Shown here in pieces: positions 52,524 to 61,517 of a DNA stretch of 64,000 nt (position 1 is its first letter; each line of letters starts with the position of its first letter). A program made the translations under genes and the position numbers. The notes beneath the pieces are model-generated. The model had not been told where the DNA came from and made no database searches. It was given only the letters and a program-made list of their open reading frames with translations. The stretch comes from Cumulibacter sp047975195. Lineage in GTDB: Bacteria; Actinomycetota; Actinomycetes; Mycobacteriales; Antricoccaceae. The stretch covers positions 62,001 through 126,000 of the forward strand of contig JBKEDB010000005.1 in NCBI GenBank assembly GCA_047975195.1, read 5' to 3'.

Positions 52524-53585
52524 TTACCCGAGGCCGAGCTTCGTCGCGGCGACGGCCGCGTCGACGCTGATCCGGGTCGGCGTCGGGGCATTCGCTAGCG
52601 CGTTGTCCGGGTCCTTCAATCCGTTGCCGGTGACAGTGCATACGATCCTCTGGCCAGCGTCGATCTTCCCCTCGCCGTGCGCCTTGAGCAGACCCGCGAC
52701 GCTCGCCGCGGATGCGGGCTCGACGAACACCGCATCGGTGCTGGCCAGCAACCGGTACGCATCGAGTATCTCGGCGTCGGTGACGGAGTCGATTTGTCCC
52801 CCGCTGGCGTCGCGTGCGTCGATCGCTTTGGCCCAGGACGCCGGATTACCGATGCGGATCGCGGTCGCGACCGTCTCCGGGTTCTCCACGACATGACCCA
52901 ACACCAGTGGAGCTGAACCGGCAGCCTGGAAGCCGAACATTCGCGGCGTCTTCGTGCTGCGACCCGCCGCCGCGTACTCGGTGTATCCCTTCCAGTACGC
53001 GGTGATGTTGCCTGCGTTACCCACCGGCAGGCAGTGGATATCGGGCGCCTCGCCCAGGTTGTCGATGATCTCGAACGAGGCCGTCTTCTGCCCCTCGATC
53101 CGGTCGGGGTTGATCGAGTTCACCAGCGCCACTGGGTAGTCCTGAGTGAGCTTTTCGGCCAGGTTCAGGCAGTCGTCGAAGTTACCGTCGACCTCGAGCA
53201 GCCGCGCGCCGTGCATTACGGCCTGCGCCATCTTGCCCATCGCGATCTTGCCGGCCGGCACCAGGACCGCACAGGTCAGCCCGCCGCGGGCGGCGTACGC
53301 CGCAGCAGACGCGCTGGTGTTGCCGGTCGATGCGCAGATCACTGCCTGCGCCCCGGACTGCTTGGCCTTGCTCATCGCCATGGTCATCCCGCGGTCCTTG
53401 AAGGAGCCGGTCGGGTTCGCGCCCTCGACTTTCAGGTACACCTCGCAGCCAGTGCGCTCGGATAGTGCGGGCGCCGGCACGAGTGGTGTGCCGCCCTCAA
53501 GAAGCGTGACAACGGGCGTGTCGTCGTCGACGGGAAGCCATTCGCGGTACTCCTCGATGAGTCCGCGCCAGGTCGGGGTGGCCAT
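52524..53585 (-). CDS. thrC: Threonine synthase
   Basis: 353 aa, short PLP-fold type. The PLP Lys is in GANPTGSFKDRGMTM; CASTGNTSASAAAYA and PVGNAGNITAYW bind phosphate and substrate. Converts O-phosphohomoserine to threonine. Five bases after the hom stop. Confidence 0.96.
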   Translation of the reverse strand: MATPTWRGLIEEYREWLPVDDDTPVVTLLEGGTPLVPAPALSERTGCEVYLKVEGANPTGSFKDRGMTMAMSKAKQSGAQAVICASTGNTSASAAAYAARGGLTCAVLVPAGKIAMGKMAQAVMHGARLLEVDGNFDDCLNLAEKLTQDYPVALVNSINPDRIEGQKTASFEIIDNLGEAPDIHCLPVGNAGNITAYWKGYTEYAAAGRSTKTPRMFGFQAAGSAPLVLGHVVENPETVATAIRIGNPASWAKAIDARDASGGQIDSVTDAEILDAYRLLASTDAVFVEPASAASVAGLLKAHGEGKIDAGQRIVCTVTGNGLKDPDNALANAPTPTRISVDAAVAATKLGLG

Positions 53586-53590
53586 GGTGA

Positions 53591-54883
53591 CTAGGAGTCC
53601 TTTCCTTCGACGCGCATGACGCTGAGTACGTCGCGCACCAAGTCCGATGCTCGCAATTTCTCTACGGTGGCGGCCAGCGCCTCGTCCGGGGCAATGTGGG
53701 TGACGATCACGAGTTGAGCGTCCTCGCCGCGACCTTCTTGTCGAACGGTGGAGATCGACACGCCGTTGGCGGCGAACTCACTGGCCACAGCGGCCAGCAC
53801 ACCAGCGCGGTCGGCGACGTCCAGACTCACGTGGTAACGCGTCGGAGTCTTACCCATCGGCCGCACCGGCAACCCAGCGTACCGGGCCAACTGCGCGCCG
53901 TTGGATCGCGCAACCTTGTTACGCGCGACCGCAACCACATCACCGAGCACCGCAGAGGCGGTCGGTGCGCCGCCGGCTCCCTTGCCGTAGAACATCAGCG
54001 GCCCAGCGGCCTCGGCTTCGACGTACACCGCATTGAATGCGTCGCCGACGCTGGCAAGCGGGTGCGAGCGCGGCAGCATCGCCGGATAGACACGAACCGA
54101 TATAGCCTCGCCGCCCTCGTCCGGTACGCGTTCGCAGATCGCGAGGAGTTTGATCGTGCAATCCATCTCGCGGGCGCTGGCTACGTCCGCTGCGGTGACC
54201 GCCGAAATGCCTTCACGGTAGACATCGGCGGCGACCACGGGCGAGTGGAACGCTATTCCTGCGAGGATCGCGGCCTTGGACGCGGCATCGAAGCCATCGA
54301 CATCTGCCGTCGGATCCGCCTCTGCATAGCCAAGATCGGTCGCCTCGGAAAGTGCTTCGCTGAAGCTCGAACCGGCCTCGTCCATCCGGGACAGGATGTA
54401 GTTGGTGGTGCCATTCACGATGCCCATCACCTGAGTGATGCGGTCACCGGTCAACGATTCGCTCAATGGACGCAGGATCGGGATCGCTCCGGCAACGGCC
54501 GCTTCGTAATAGAGATCGGCTCCGCCTGCCGCCGCAGCAGCCTGGAGTTCATCACCGGCCTCGGCCACCAGTGCCTTATTTGCGCTCACCACGCTGACGC
54601 CTGCGCCCAACGCGCGCAGCAGCCAGGATTTGACCGGTTCGATTCCGCCGATGACTTCCACGACGACGTCGACGTCCTTCTCCAGCAACGCCTCGACGTC
54701 TGTGGTGAGCAGTTCAGGCGAGACATCCGGGTGCCGCTCGGGTCGGCGTACCGCGATGCCGACGATCTGTAGCGGGGCACCTATGCGCGCCGTCAGGTCA
54801 TCGGACTGTTCGGTGATGAGGCGCACGACCTCGCTACCGACTGTGCCGCAGCCCAACAGGGCTACCTTGATCGGCGTACTCAT
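53591..54883 (-). CDS. hom: Homoserine dehydrogenase with ACT domain
   Basis: 430 aa. NAD(P) domain VALLGCGTVGSEVVRL; catalytic GIVNGTTNYIL and GYAEADPTADVDGFDAASK. The C-terminal ACT domain (about 350-425; YHVSLDVADRAGVLAAVASE) gives threonine feedback control. ATG overlaps the lysA stop as ATGA (54880-54883). Confidence 0.96.
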   Translation of the reverse strand: MSTPIKVALLGCGTVGSEVVRLITEQSDDLTARIGAPLQIVGIAVRRPERHPDVSPELLTTDVEALLEKDVDVVVEVIGGIEPVKSWLLRALGAGVSVVSANKALVAEAGDELQAAAAAGGADLYYEAAVAGAIPILRPLSESLTGDRITQVMGIVNGTTNYILSRMDEAGSSFSEALSEATDLGYAEADPTADVDGFDAASKAAILAGIAFHSPVVAADVYREGISAVTAADVASAREMDCTIKLLAICERVPDEGGEAISVRVYPAMLPRSHPLASVGDAFNAVYVEAEAAGPLMFYGKGAGGAPTASAVLGDVVAVARNKVARSNGAQLARYAGLPVRPMGKTPTRYHVSLDVADRAGVLAAVASEFAANGVSISTVRQEGRGEDAQLVIVTHIAPDEALAATVEKLRASDLVRDVLSVMRVEGKDS

Positions 54884-56304
54884 TGCGCCTCCTTCGAGGA
54901 ATGATCCGGCTGCAACCCGGCATCGAGGGCAAATATGTCCTCGAGCGTCTCACGACGCATCAGGACGGTGCCGACACCGTCCTTGACCGCGACCACCGGG
55001 GGTTTGGTGAGCAGGTTGTAATTACTGGCCATCGCGCGGCAGTACGCGCCGGTCGCCGCGACCGCGAGCAGGTCGCCGGGCTGCACGTCACCGGGTAGCC
55101 AGAGGTCACGCACCACAATGTCGCCGCTCTCACAGTGCTTGCCGACGATCCGCGCCGCCACCGCAGGTGCATCCGATAGCCGGTTAGCCAGTACGCAGGT
55201 GTATTGCGCGTCGTACAACGCGGTGCGAATGTTATCGCTCATTCCACCGTCCACGCTCACGTACAGACGCGTGCCCTTGTCCAGTTGCACCGGCTTGACC
55301 GTGCCAACCTCGTAGAGGGTGATCGTCGGAGGTCCGGAGATCGCGCGCCCTGGCTCGACACTGATCCGCGGAGTGCCGCTCAACGCGGCTGCCGCACATT
55401 CGGCCTCAACGATCCCACGTAGCGACTCGGCGACGTCCTGGGGCCGCAATGGGTCGTCGTCGGCCGTGTAGGCGATGCCCAGTCCCCCGCCAAGGTCGAT
55501 TTCCTCGAGTTCGATTCCATGGGTGTCACGAATCTCGGCGAGCAGTTCGACGACCCGCCGCGCGGCTACTCCGAACCCTGACATATCGAAGATCTGAGAT
55601 CCGATATGACTGTGCAACCCGATGAGGCTCAGCGATGATTCCGCGAGCACGGCGGCGACGGCGCGGGACGCTGCGCCACCGGAGATCGAGAACCCAAATT
55701 TCTGATCCTCATGCGCGGTCGCGATGAACTCGTGCGTATGGGCCTCAACGCCAACCGTGACCCGTACCTGAACGGGCTGCACGATGCCGCGATCGGCCGC
55801 AATCGGCGCGAGGCGGGCGATCTCGTCGAGCGAGTCCACGATGATGCGGCCGACCCCGGCGTCGACGGCGCGTACAAGTTCAGCTACGGATTTGTTGTTT
55901 CCGTGCAGCGCGATCCGTTCCGCCGGAAACCCGCTGCGCAGCGCGAGTTCCAATTCGCCGCCAGAGGCGACATCCAGACCGAGTCCATCCTCGTCGAGCC
56001 AACGAACAACCTGTGAGCTGAGGAAGGATTTTCCCGCGTAGAAGACATCCATCCCCTCGAATGATGCCTGATAGTCGCGACTACGACCGCGAAAATCGGC
56101 CTCGTCCAAGAAATACGTCGGGGTGCCGTATCGCGCTGCGAGATCGGCGACGCTAGCACCACCGACGACAAGTACGCCGTCGCGGCGGTGCGCACCGGCC
56201 GGCCAGACCTGCGTTTCGATCGCGTTGACGTCCTCGGGTCGCGGCGGGAGGCCGTCGGGAACCTGCAGTCCGCCGTGCAGCGGACCAGCGGGGTGAGCGT
56301 GCAT
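54880..56304 (-). CDS. lysA: Diaminopimelate decarboxylase
   Basis: 474 aa. PLP enzyme making lysine from meso-diaminopimelate. The PLP Lys is in VFYAGKSFLSSQ; SHIGSQIF, EIDLGGGLGIAY, the Gly-rich loop SVEPGRAISGP and CESGDIVVRD complete the fold-III signature. AGGGAG precedes the ATG; 14 nt follow argS. lysA-hom coupling ties the Lys and Thr branches of the Asp family. Confidence 0.96.
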   Translation of the reverse strand: MHAHPAGPLHGGLQVPDGLPPRPEDVNAIETQVWPAGAHRRDGVLVVGGASVADLAARYGTPTYFLDEADFRGRSRDYQASFEGMDVFYAGKSFLSSQVVRWLDEDGLGLDVASGGELELALRSGFPAERIALHGNNKSVAELVRAVDAGVGRIIVDSLDEIARLAPIAADRGIVQPVQVRVTVGVEAHTHEFIATAHEDQKFGFSISGGAASRAVAAVLAESSLSLIGLHSHIGSQIFDMSGFGVAARRVVELLAEIRDTHGIELEEIDLGGGLGIAYTADDDPLRPQDVAESLRGIVEAECAAAALSGTPRISVEPGRAISGPPTITLYEVGTVKPVQLDKGTRLYVSVDGGMSDNIRTALYDAQYTCVLANRLSDAPAVAARIVGKHCESGDIVVRDLWLPGDVQPGDLLAVAATGAYCRAMASNYNLLTKPPVVAVKDGVGTVLMRRETLEDIFALDAGLQPDHSSKEAQ

Positions 56305-56318
56305 GTGTGACAGTCTCC

Positions 56319-57974
56319 CTACATCTGCTGCGGGGCCGAGACACCCAGCAGGCCGAGCGCGTTCGCGAGTACGACGCGCGTAGCCTCACACAACCAGAGC
56401 CGTGCCGTGGTCAACTCGTCGGGCTCCTGGCCGCTAGCGGGCAACACGCGACAGGAATCGTAGAACTTGTGGTACGCCGCAGCGAGGGTCTCGGCGTATC
56501 GCGCGATCCGATGAACTTCCCGCAACTCGCCCGCTCCCGCCACGATCCGCGGGTAGCCGGCGAGAGTGGTCAGCAATGCGACTTCCTTCTCATGACCCAG
56601 CAGGGAGGCGTCGTACGACTCACCGCGGGCGATTCCAAGGTCGGCCGCGTTGCGTTGCAGCGAGGAAAGCCGAGCGTGCGCGTACTGCACGTAGAAGACC
56701 GGGTTGTCCGAAGTCTTGCGCTCCCACAGTCCTAGATCGATATCCATAGTGGAATCCATGGAAGATCGGGCCATCACGTAGCGTCCAGCATCGTTGCCGA
56801 CCGCAGCGACCAGATCATCGAGGGTGACGACGTTTCCGGCGCGCTTGCTCATCTTGACCGTTTCACCGTCGCGGCTCAGCGTGACCATCTGGCCGATCAG
56901 AATCTCTAGATTCTCGCCTGGATCATCGCCCAGGGCGGCCGCCATCGCCCGCATGCGGCCGATGTAGCCGTGGTGGTCGGCGCCGAGAATCAGCATCGCC
57001 TTCTCGAATCCTCGGGCACGCTTGTTGGCGTAATAGGCGACGTCCGCAGCGAAGTACGTCGGGGCTCCGCCGCCGCGGATCAGCACGCGATCCTTGTCGT
57101 CACCGAACGTTGTGGTGCGCAGCCACACGGCGTCGTCCTGCTCATAGATGTGGCCGAGTTCGCGCAGTTTGTCGATCGCGCCGTTCACATCGCCGTCGTC
57201 GTGCAGTTCGCGTTCGTTGAAGAATCGATCGAACTCGACGCCGAAGGCCGACAACGCCTGGCGGATGTCGGCGAACATTCGCTGGATACCAACCGTGCGG
57301 AAGGTTTCTAGGGCCCCTTCCTCGGGTAGGTCCAGGACGCCGGGCACTTCATCACGTACATGCGCGGCGACATCGGCGATGTACGCGCCGTGATAGCCGT
57401 CCTCGGGGATCTGCGCGCCCCGCGCGGAGGCGTAAACGGACGCGGCGAATCGATCGATCTGGGCTCCGGCGTCGTTGAAGTAGTACTCCGAAGCGACGTC
57501 CGCGCCACAGGCGCGCATGATGCGCACCAACGCGTCGCCCACCGCCGCCCAGCGCGCCGAGGCGAGTGTGACTGGTCCGGTGGGGTTCGCCGACACGAAT
57601 TCGAGGTTGATCCGCTTTCCGGACATCGCTTCGTTGCGCCCGTATGCCTCGCCGGCGGCAACGATAACGCCCGCGAGCGCGCCGAGGCTCGCCGAACTCA
57701 GTGTGATGTTCAGGAAGCCCGGTCCGGCCACCTCCACGCCCTCGATCGCCTCATGTCGCTGAAGTTCGGTGGCGATCGACTCCGCCACATCGCGCGGCGG
57801 TCTGCCCGCAGGCTTCGCCAGGCGCATAGCGACGTTGGTCGAGAAATCACCGTGCCCGGACTGACGCGGCCGCTGCACGACGATGTCGTGCGGCACGTCG
57901 ACGGTGAGGTCGCCGCGCTCGACTAGCGAGCGCAGTGCGGCCTGGATCACAGCGGAAAGCTCTTCGGGGGTCAC
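56319..57974 (-). CDS. argS: Arginyl-tRNA synthetase with altered HIGH motif
   Basis: 551 aa class I synthetase; GTG start with TAGAAT six bases upstream. N-terminal domain GHGDFSTNVAMRLAKPAG, catalytic VNLEFVSANPTGP-like text (FVSANPTGP), LGADHHGYIGRMRA, a true VKMSKRAG (KMSKR 374-378) and a C-terminal anticodon domain (YAHARLSSLQRNA, YHKFYDSCRVLP). At the HIGH position the sequence reads TLAS (residues 136-139, 57558-57569), where M. tuberculosis ArgRS as I recall has HIGG. It is the only argS seen. Confidence 0.95.
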   Translation of the reverse strand: MTPEELSAVIQAALRSLVERGDLTVDVPHDIVVQRPRQSGHGDFSTNVAMRLAKPAGRPPRDVAESIATELQRHEAIEGVEVAGPGFLNITLSSASLGALAGVIVAAGEAYGRNEAMSGKRINLEFVSANPTGPVTLASARWAAVGDALVRIMRACGADVASEYYFNDAGAQIDRFAASVYASARGAQIPEDGYHGAYIADVAAHVRDEVPGVLDLPEEGALETFRTVGIQRMFADIRQALSAFGVEFDRFFNERELHDDGDVNGAIDKLRELGHIYEQDDAVWLRTTTFGDDKDRVLIRGGGAPTYFAADVAYYANKRARGFEKAMLILGADHHGYIGRMRAMAAALGDDPGENLEILIGQMVTLSRDGETVKMSKRAGNVVTLDDLVAAVGNDAGRYVMARSSMDSTMDIDLGLWERKTSDNPVFYVQYAHARLSSLQRNAADLGIARGESYDASLLGHEKEVALLTTLAGYPRIVAGAGELREVHRIARYAETLAAAYHKFYDSCRVLPASGQEPDELTTARLWLCEATRVVLANALGLLGVSAPQQM

Positions 57975-57980
57975 CGGGCA

Positions 57981-57986
57981 ATTCTA
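57981..57986 (-). promoter_or_regulatory. -10 element of argS
   Basis: TAGAAT on the minus strand, six bases before the GTG at 57974, with no Shine-Dalgarno. Leaderless spacing; it likely drives argS-lysA-hom-thrC-thrB. Confidence 0.55.
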
Positions 57987-58086
57987 GGAGAGTCACGCGC
58001 CGCGTGTGGACCCGGCCGCCCTGGCCTTCCACCTGGCCCGAGCCTTCGTCGCTACGCGGGCCTTGTTACGATGGTCAGGTTGTGTT

Positions 58087-58161
58087 GCCCCCGTAGCTCA
58101 GGGGATAGAGCACCGCCCTCCGGAGGCGGGAGCGCAGGTTCGAATCCTGCCGGGGGCACCA
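58087..58161 (+). tRNA. tRNA-Arg (anticodon CCG)
   Basis: Cloverleaf: acceptor GCCCCCG/CGGGGGC (58087-58093, 58151-58157), D-arm GCTCAGGGGATAGAGC, anticodon stem CCGCC/GGCGG with loop CTCCGGA (anticodon CCG, reads CGG), T-arm GCAGGTTCGAATCCTGC. The CCA end is encoded (58159-58161). It lies divergent from argS, the enzyme that charges it. Confidence 0.97.
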
Positions 58162-58180
58162 TGTGTAATACCGACCAGGT

Positions 58181-58584
58181 GTGATGTCGCAAGACATCGG
58201 CAAGGCCGAACCCACGGCTGGGGTCTACCGCATCGACCTAGGGCAGGCGCGCGGCCGGGAGCAGCGCGGTCGGCGAATGGGCTTGGTGGTCTCACCGTCG
58301 GAGTCACCGCTATCGGTCGTGACTGTCATCCCGAGCTCGACGTCGGCTCGGCCGGCGATCCACCGGCCTAAACTCGAGATTGCCCGTCCGGCGACCCGGA
58401 TGCTGGTCGATCAGATCCGCTCGATTGACACCGGCTACCTGACCGGCGATCCGTTGACTATCTCTCCTGCGGCGAGATGGCCCACGTGCAGTTCGCTCTA
58501 GCGCACTACCTCGGCATCGTTTCCGCCGTGCCCCGCGAGCCTCGTAGCCTGGCTACCGGACCATCGAGCCACCTAAAGCACTGA
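58181..58584 (+). pseudogene. Frameshifted MazF/PemK-type toxin
   Basis: The N-terminal part reads as MazF: VYRIDLGQARGREQRGRRMG, VTVIPSSTSARPAI, MLVDQIRSIDTGYLTGDP. The frame then fails and meets TAG at 58499-58501. One base over, the C-terminus continues as VDYLSCGEMAHVQFALAHYL to a TGA at 58582-58584. A single-base deletion near 58454 (CCG/TTGAC) explains both halves. No antitoxin gene is adjacent. Confidence 0.8.
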
Positions 58585-58607
58585 CCCGTTTAAAGCACTG
58601 ACCCGTT
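58574..58607. repeat. 17-bp perfect tandem duplication
   Basis: TAAAGCACTGACCCGTT occurs at 58574-58590 and again at 58591-58607, head to tail. The first copy contains the end of the MazF remnant. It is followed at once by a hairpin. Confidence 0.9.
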
Positions 58608-58619
58608 GCAGCGCAACGG
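58603..58619. terminator. Small hairpin after the MazF remnant
   Basis: CCGTTGC and GCAACGG with an AGC loop, flanked by imperfect ACCC/GGGT. It could terminate the minus-strand membrane-protein pair. Confidence 0.4.
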
Positions 58620-58657
58620 CACGGGTCGACCCTCACACAGAGCGCTTGCCTAGTCGG

Positions 58658-59161
58658 TTACTGAGGACGGGTCCGGCGCAGCCAGAGGAGCCCGAGGATC
58701 GGTAGGACAAGCGGGATCATGCCGTAACCGCTGCCGAAGTGCGACCACACGGTCGCGTCCGGGAATTCCTCCGGCACGATGTAGCTCGCCGCGCCGACGA
58801 CGACCACGCCCACCAATTCAACGATGCACATCACCCAGGCCACGCGCCACGACGAACGAGACTCACGGCTCAAGAAGTACGCGTTCGCCAGATAAATCAG
58901 CGCGGCTACCGCCGAGAGCGTGTACGCAACAGGCGCTTCATCGAACTTCATCACGATCTGCACCCCGGCGCGGGCCCCGGCCGCGACCGCGAAGATCCCG
59001 TACACCAGCACGAGGATGCGCCCCGGACCAACCGAACGTCTCGATCGCGCTGGAGGGCGCGTCCCGGTCGCCGCATCGACATCGCCACCGACGACATCGC
59101 TGCCGCCGACATCGGCCGCCACAGGTTCGGCACCCCGGTTGGGCTTATTTATCGGGTCCAT
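58658..59161 (-). CDS. Hypothetical four-helix membrane protein
   Basis: 167 aa from ATG 59161. A disordered polar N-terminus (residues 1-45, Gly/Val/Asp/Ala-rich) is followed by four helices, about 49-70, 80-98, 108-130 and 143-162, ending LRRTRPQ. GSGYGMIPLVLPILGLLWL is the most distinctive segment. Family not named. It overlaps the next gene's 3' end by 13 nt. Confidence 0.78.
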   Translation of the reverse strand: MDPINKPNRGAEPVAADVGGSDVVGGDVDAATGTRPPARSRRSVGPGRILVLVYGIFAVAAGARAGVQIVMKFDEAPVAYTLSAVAALIYLANAYFLSRESRSSWRVAWVMCIVELVGVVVVGAASYIVPEEFPDATVWSHFGSGYGMIPLVLPILGLLWLRRTRPQ

Positions 59162-59505
59162 AGCTGGTACATCCTGACCTCGAGTACGGCGACCGTCAGC
59201 GCCGCGACGAGCAGTGCCACCGCGCTCCATTTAGAACGTTCGACCCGGGCGACGTACGCGGCCGCCGGCATCAGCAAGGCGTTGGTGATGCCATACCCGA
59301 TGAAGGTCGCGAGTTCGTTGGTGGTGTGTCCTCGCGCCAACTGCACCCCGGACACCACTAGTTGCGCCACCACGGCGAGCGCGGTGAGGGCCAACAGCGC
59401 CTGCGCCGGTCGGCGCGGCGGTGTCGATGAACGAAAATCCACGTACGCCACGATCGCGAGCAACACCGCCGCCACGATGATGCCGTACCGAAGCCAGTCG
59501 ACCAT
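59149..59505 (-). CDS. Hypothetical small integral membrane protein
   Basis: 118 aa from ATG 59505 (GGA six bases upstream). Four helices: about 5-22, 35-55, 65-85 and 93-112, ending VRMYQLWTR. Its stop lies 13 nt inside the following gene, so the two are coupled and may form a complex. Function unknown; divergent from the ABC transporter genes. Confidence 0.78.
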   Translation of the reverse strand: MVDWLRYGIIVAAVLLAIVAYVDFRSSTPPRRPAQALLALTALAVVAQLVVSGVQLARGHTTNELATFIGYGITNALLMPAAAYVARVERSKWSAVALLVAALTVAVLEVRMYQLWTR

Positions 59506-59579
59506 GTTCGTTCCATCCTGCCGCGCGTCAACCTTGGACACGCTACCCTTCGCGCGGGCAGCTTCGGCGTACGCCTATG

Positions 59580-59585
59580 TAGGGT
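59580..59585 (+). promoter_or_regulatory. -10 element of the ABC exporter genes
   Basis: TAGGGT, then GAGGGC, then the GTG at 59592: leaderless spacing. GAGGG could also act as a short ribosome site. Confidence 0.45.
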
Positions 59586-59591
59586 GAGGGC

Positions 59592-60563
59592 GTGACTGTT
59601 ACCGCACACGCTAACGAGTCCGACCATCAATCCGGCCGCATCGTCGCCTCCGGTCTCACGAAGATCTACCGGAACAAAGCCGCGGTCAACGACCTGAGTT
59701 TCACCGTCGAGCCCGGCTCGATCACCGGATTTCTGGGACCGAACGGCGCCGGCAAATCAACCACGATGCGCATGCTGCTCGGCCTTTCCACCCCGACGCG
59801 GGGCTCATCCACGATCAACGGTGTCGCGTACGCCGACCTGAAGGACCCGACGAGCGTGGTGGGCTCGGTACTCGATCCACGCTTCCATCCGGGCCGCACC
59901 GGGCGTGACCACCTGCGTATCTATTGCGCGGCGGCAAAACTCCCCGACAAACGCGCCGACGAGGTACTGCACATGGTCGGTTTGGACAACGCCGCGAATC
60001 GGCGAACCGGCGGCTACTCGCTCGGTATGCGCCAACGACTCGGTCTCGCGACGGCGCTTCTGGGCGATCCCCGCATCCTGTTGCTGGACGAACCCGCGAA
60101 CGGGCTCGACCCGGAGGGCATCGCCTGGTTGCGACGCTTCCTGCAGCATCTCGCGGCTGAAGGCCGCACCATTCTGGTCTCCAGCCACATCCTGCAAGAG
60201 GTCGAACAGACGGTCGACCGCGTGATCATCATCGCCCGCGGCGAACTCGTCCGTGAGGGCACCGTGGCCGAACTCGCCGGCTCAATCCAGCCGACCACGA
60301 TCGTGCGCTCCCCCGACCTGAGCGCGCTGCGTGAAGCGTACGAACGCGCGTTCCCCGGGGCGGTCGAGGCCGTGGACGACTTCCTACGGGTGACCGGACC
60401 GCCGACCGCAGCGCTGGGCGAGATCGCCTTCCAGACCGGCACCATGCTGCACGAACTCACCGACGATAAGAAGGATCTCGAGTACCTCTACTTCCAGCTC
60501 ACCGGAGGACTTGGCGAGTACGAGACGGACGAGCCTGCTGCTGGCGGAGAGGTACACCCGTGA
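59592..60563 (+). CDS. ABC transporter ATP-binding protein
   Basis: 323 aa; GTG start. Walker A GPNGAGKSTTMRM, signature YSLGMRQRLGLATALL, Walker B ILLLDEPANGLDPEG, and switch His in SSHILQEVE. Signature and C-terminal extension (about 230-323) resemble BcrA/NatA-type exporters. It overlaps the permease start by four bases (60560-60563). Confidence 0.92.
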   Translation: MTVTAHANESDHQSGRIVASGLTKIYRNKAAVNDLSFTVEPGSITGFLGPNGAGKSTTMRMLLGLSTPTRGSSTINGVAYADLKDPTSVVGSVLDPRFHPGRTGRDHLRIYCAAAKLPDKRADEVLHMVGLDNAANRRTGGYSLGMRQRLGLATALLGDPRILLLDEPANGLDPEGIAWLRRFLQHLAAEGRTILVSSHILQEVEQTVDRVIIIARGELVREGTVAELAGSIQPTTIVRSPDLSALREAYERAFPGAVEAVDDFLRVTGPPTAALGEIAFQTGTMLHELTDDKKDLEYLYFQLTGGLGEYETDEPAAGGEVHP

Positions 60564-61342
60564 ACCTGTTCAAGTCCGAACTCCGCAAATTCTTCTCTAC
60601 CCGCACGTGGCTTTGGCTGCTGATCGGCACCGTTGCGATCGCGCTTATCCAGGTTGCCTTCATGCTCGCCGCCGCCGGCACGAAAGACTCCTCGGGTATG
60701 CCGGTCTTCCCGGAGATCACCTCCCCCGAAATGCAGGCTCTGGTCCTGTCGGCTCCGGCGTCCGCCACTATCTTCATCTCGATCCTCGGCATCCTGGCGG
60801 TCACCACCGAGTACCGGCACGGCACCATCTCCACCACGTACCTCGCCACGCCGCACCGCTGGCAGGTGTTGGTGGCCAAGCTCGGCACCTACCTGCTGCT
60901 CGGTGTGCTCTACGCCGTCGTCGCGGCGATCTTCACCGTTGTCCTCACCGCGATCTGGGTGGGCTCGGCCGGTGGCAGCTTGTCGCTGGGCGGCGACAAC
61001 GCGAAGATCCTGATCGGCGCGACGGTCGCCGCCGCGCTGTACGGCGTGATCGGGGTCTCGGTCGGCGCATTGATCCCTAACCAGATCGGCGCCGTCACCG
61101 GCTTCCTCGCATACACGTTCGTCGTTGAGTCGATCCTATCTGGGGTGCCTGCCACGCAGGACACGATTTATCCATACCTGCCCGGCGGTGCAGCGGCCGC
61201 CATGTACACCTACGCGGACATTCCCGGCGCCGGTGGTATTGAGTACCTGGCGCCGGTCGCGGGAGGCTTCATCCTCGCTGGCTACGCAGTCGTGGTCGGC
61301 GCGCTGGCGTACGTCCTCTCCAGTCGCCGCGAGGTCACGTGA
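60560..61342 (+). CDS. ABC-2 type transporter permease
   Basis: 260 aa, six membrane helices with a cytosolic RKFFSTRTWLW start. EYRHGTISTTYLATPHR before helix 3 is the typical permease coupling segment. It forms an exporter with the preceding ATPase. Substrate unknown; there is no two-component or peptide gene nearby. Confidence 0.87.
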   Translation: MNLFKSELRKFFSTRTWLWLLIGTVAIALIQVAFMLAAAGTKDSSGMPVFPEITSPEMQALVLSAPASATIFISILGILAVTTEYRHGTISTTYLATPHRWQVLVAKLGTYLLLGVLYAVVAAIFTVVLTAIWVGSAGGSLSLGGDNAKILIGATVAAALYGVIGVSVGALIPNQIGAVTGFLAYTFVVESILSGVPATQDTIYPYLPGGAAAAMYTYADIPGAGGIEYLAPVAGGFILAGYAVVVGALAYVLSSRREVT

Positions 61343-61517
61343 CCTGCGGTTTTGCCCGAAGAATCACCGCGCGCGCCGCGCGAAAATCGACTTAAGCTGC
61401 GTGTGACTGGGTGTCGTTCACACACCGAGGTACGAAGGGCGTAGCCTCGGGCGTATCTTTAGCGCTTTTTCGCGCGGCAGCCGGATTCATCGACAAAGGA
61501 AAAGGCGATCTCGCATC

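Noticed and set aside
54880..56320. Lysine riboswitch before lysA
   Set aside because: lysA follows argS by only 14 nt; no structured leader fits.
58087..58657. Integrated element at tRNA-Arg
   Set aside because: No integrase and no second copy of the tRNA 3' end; only a MazF remnant and a small duplication are present.
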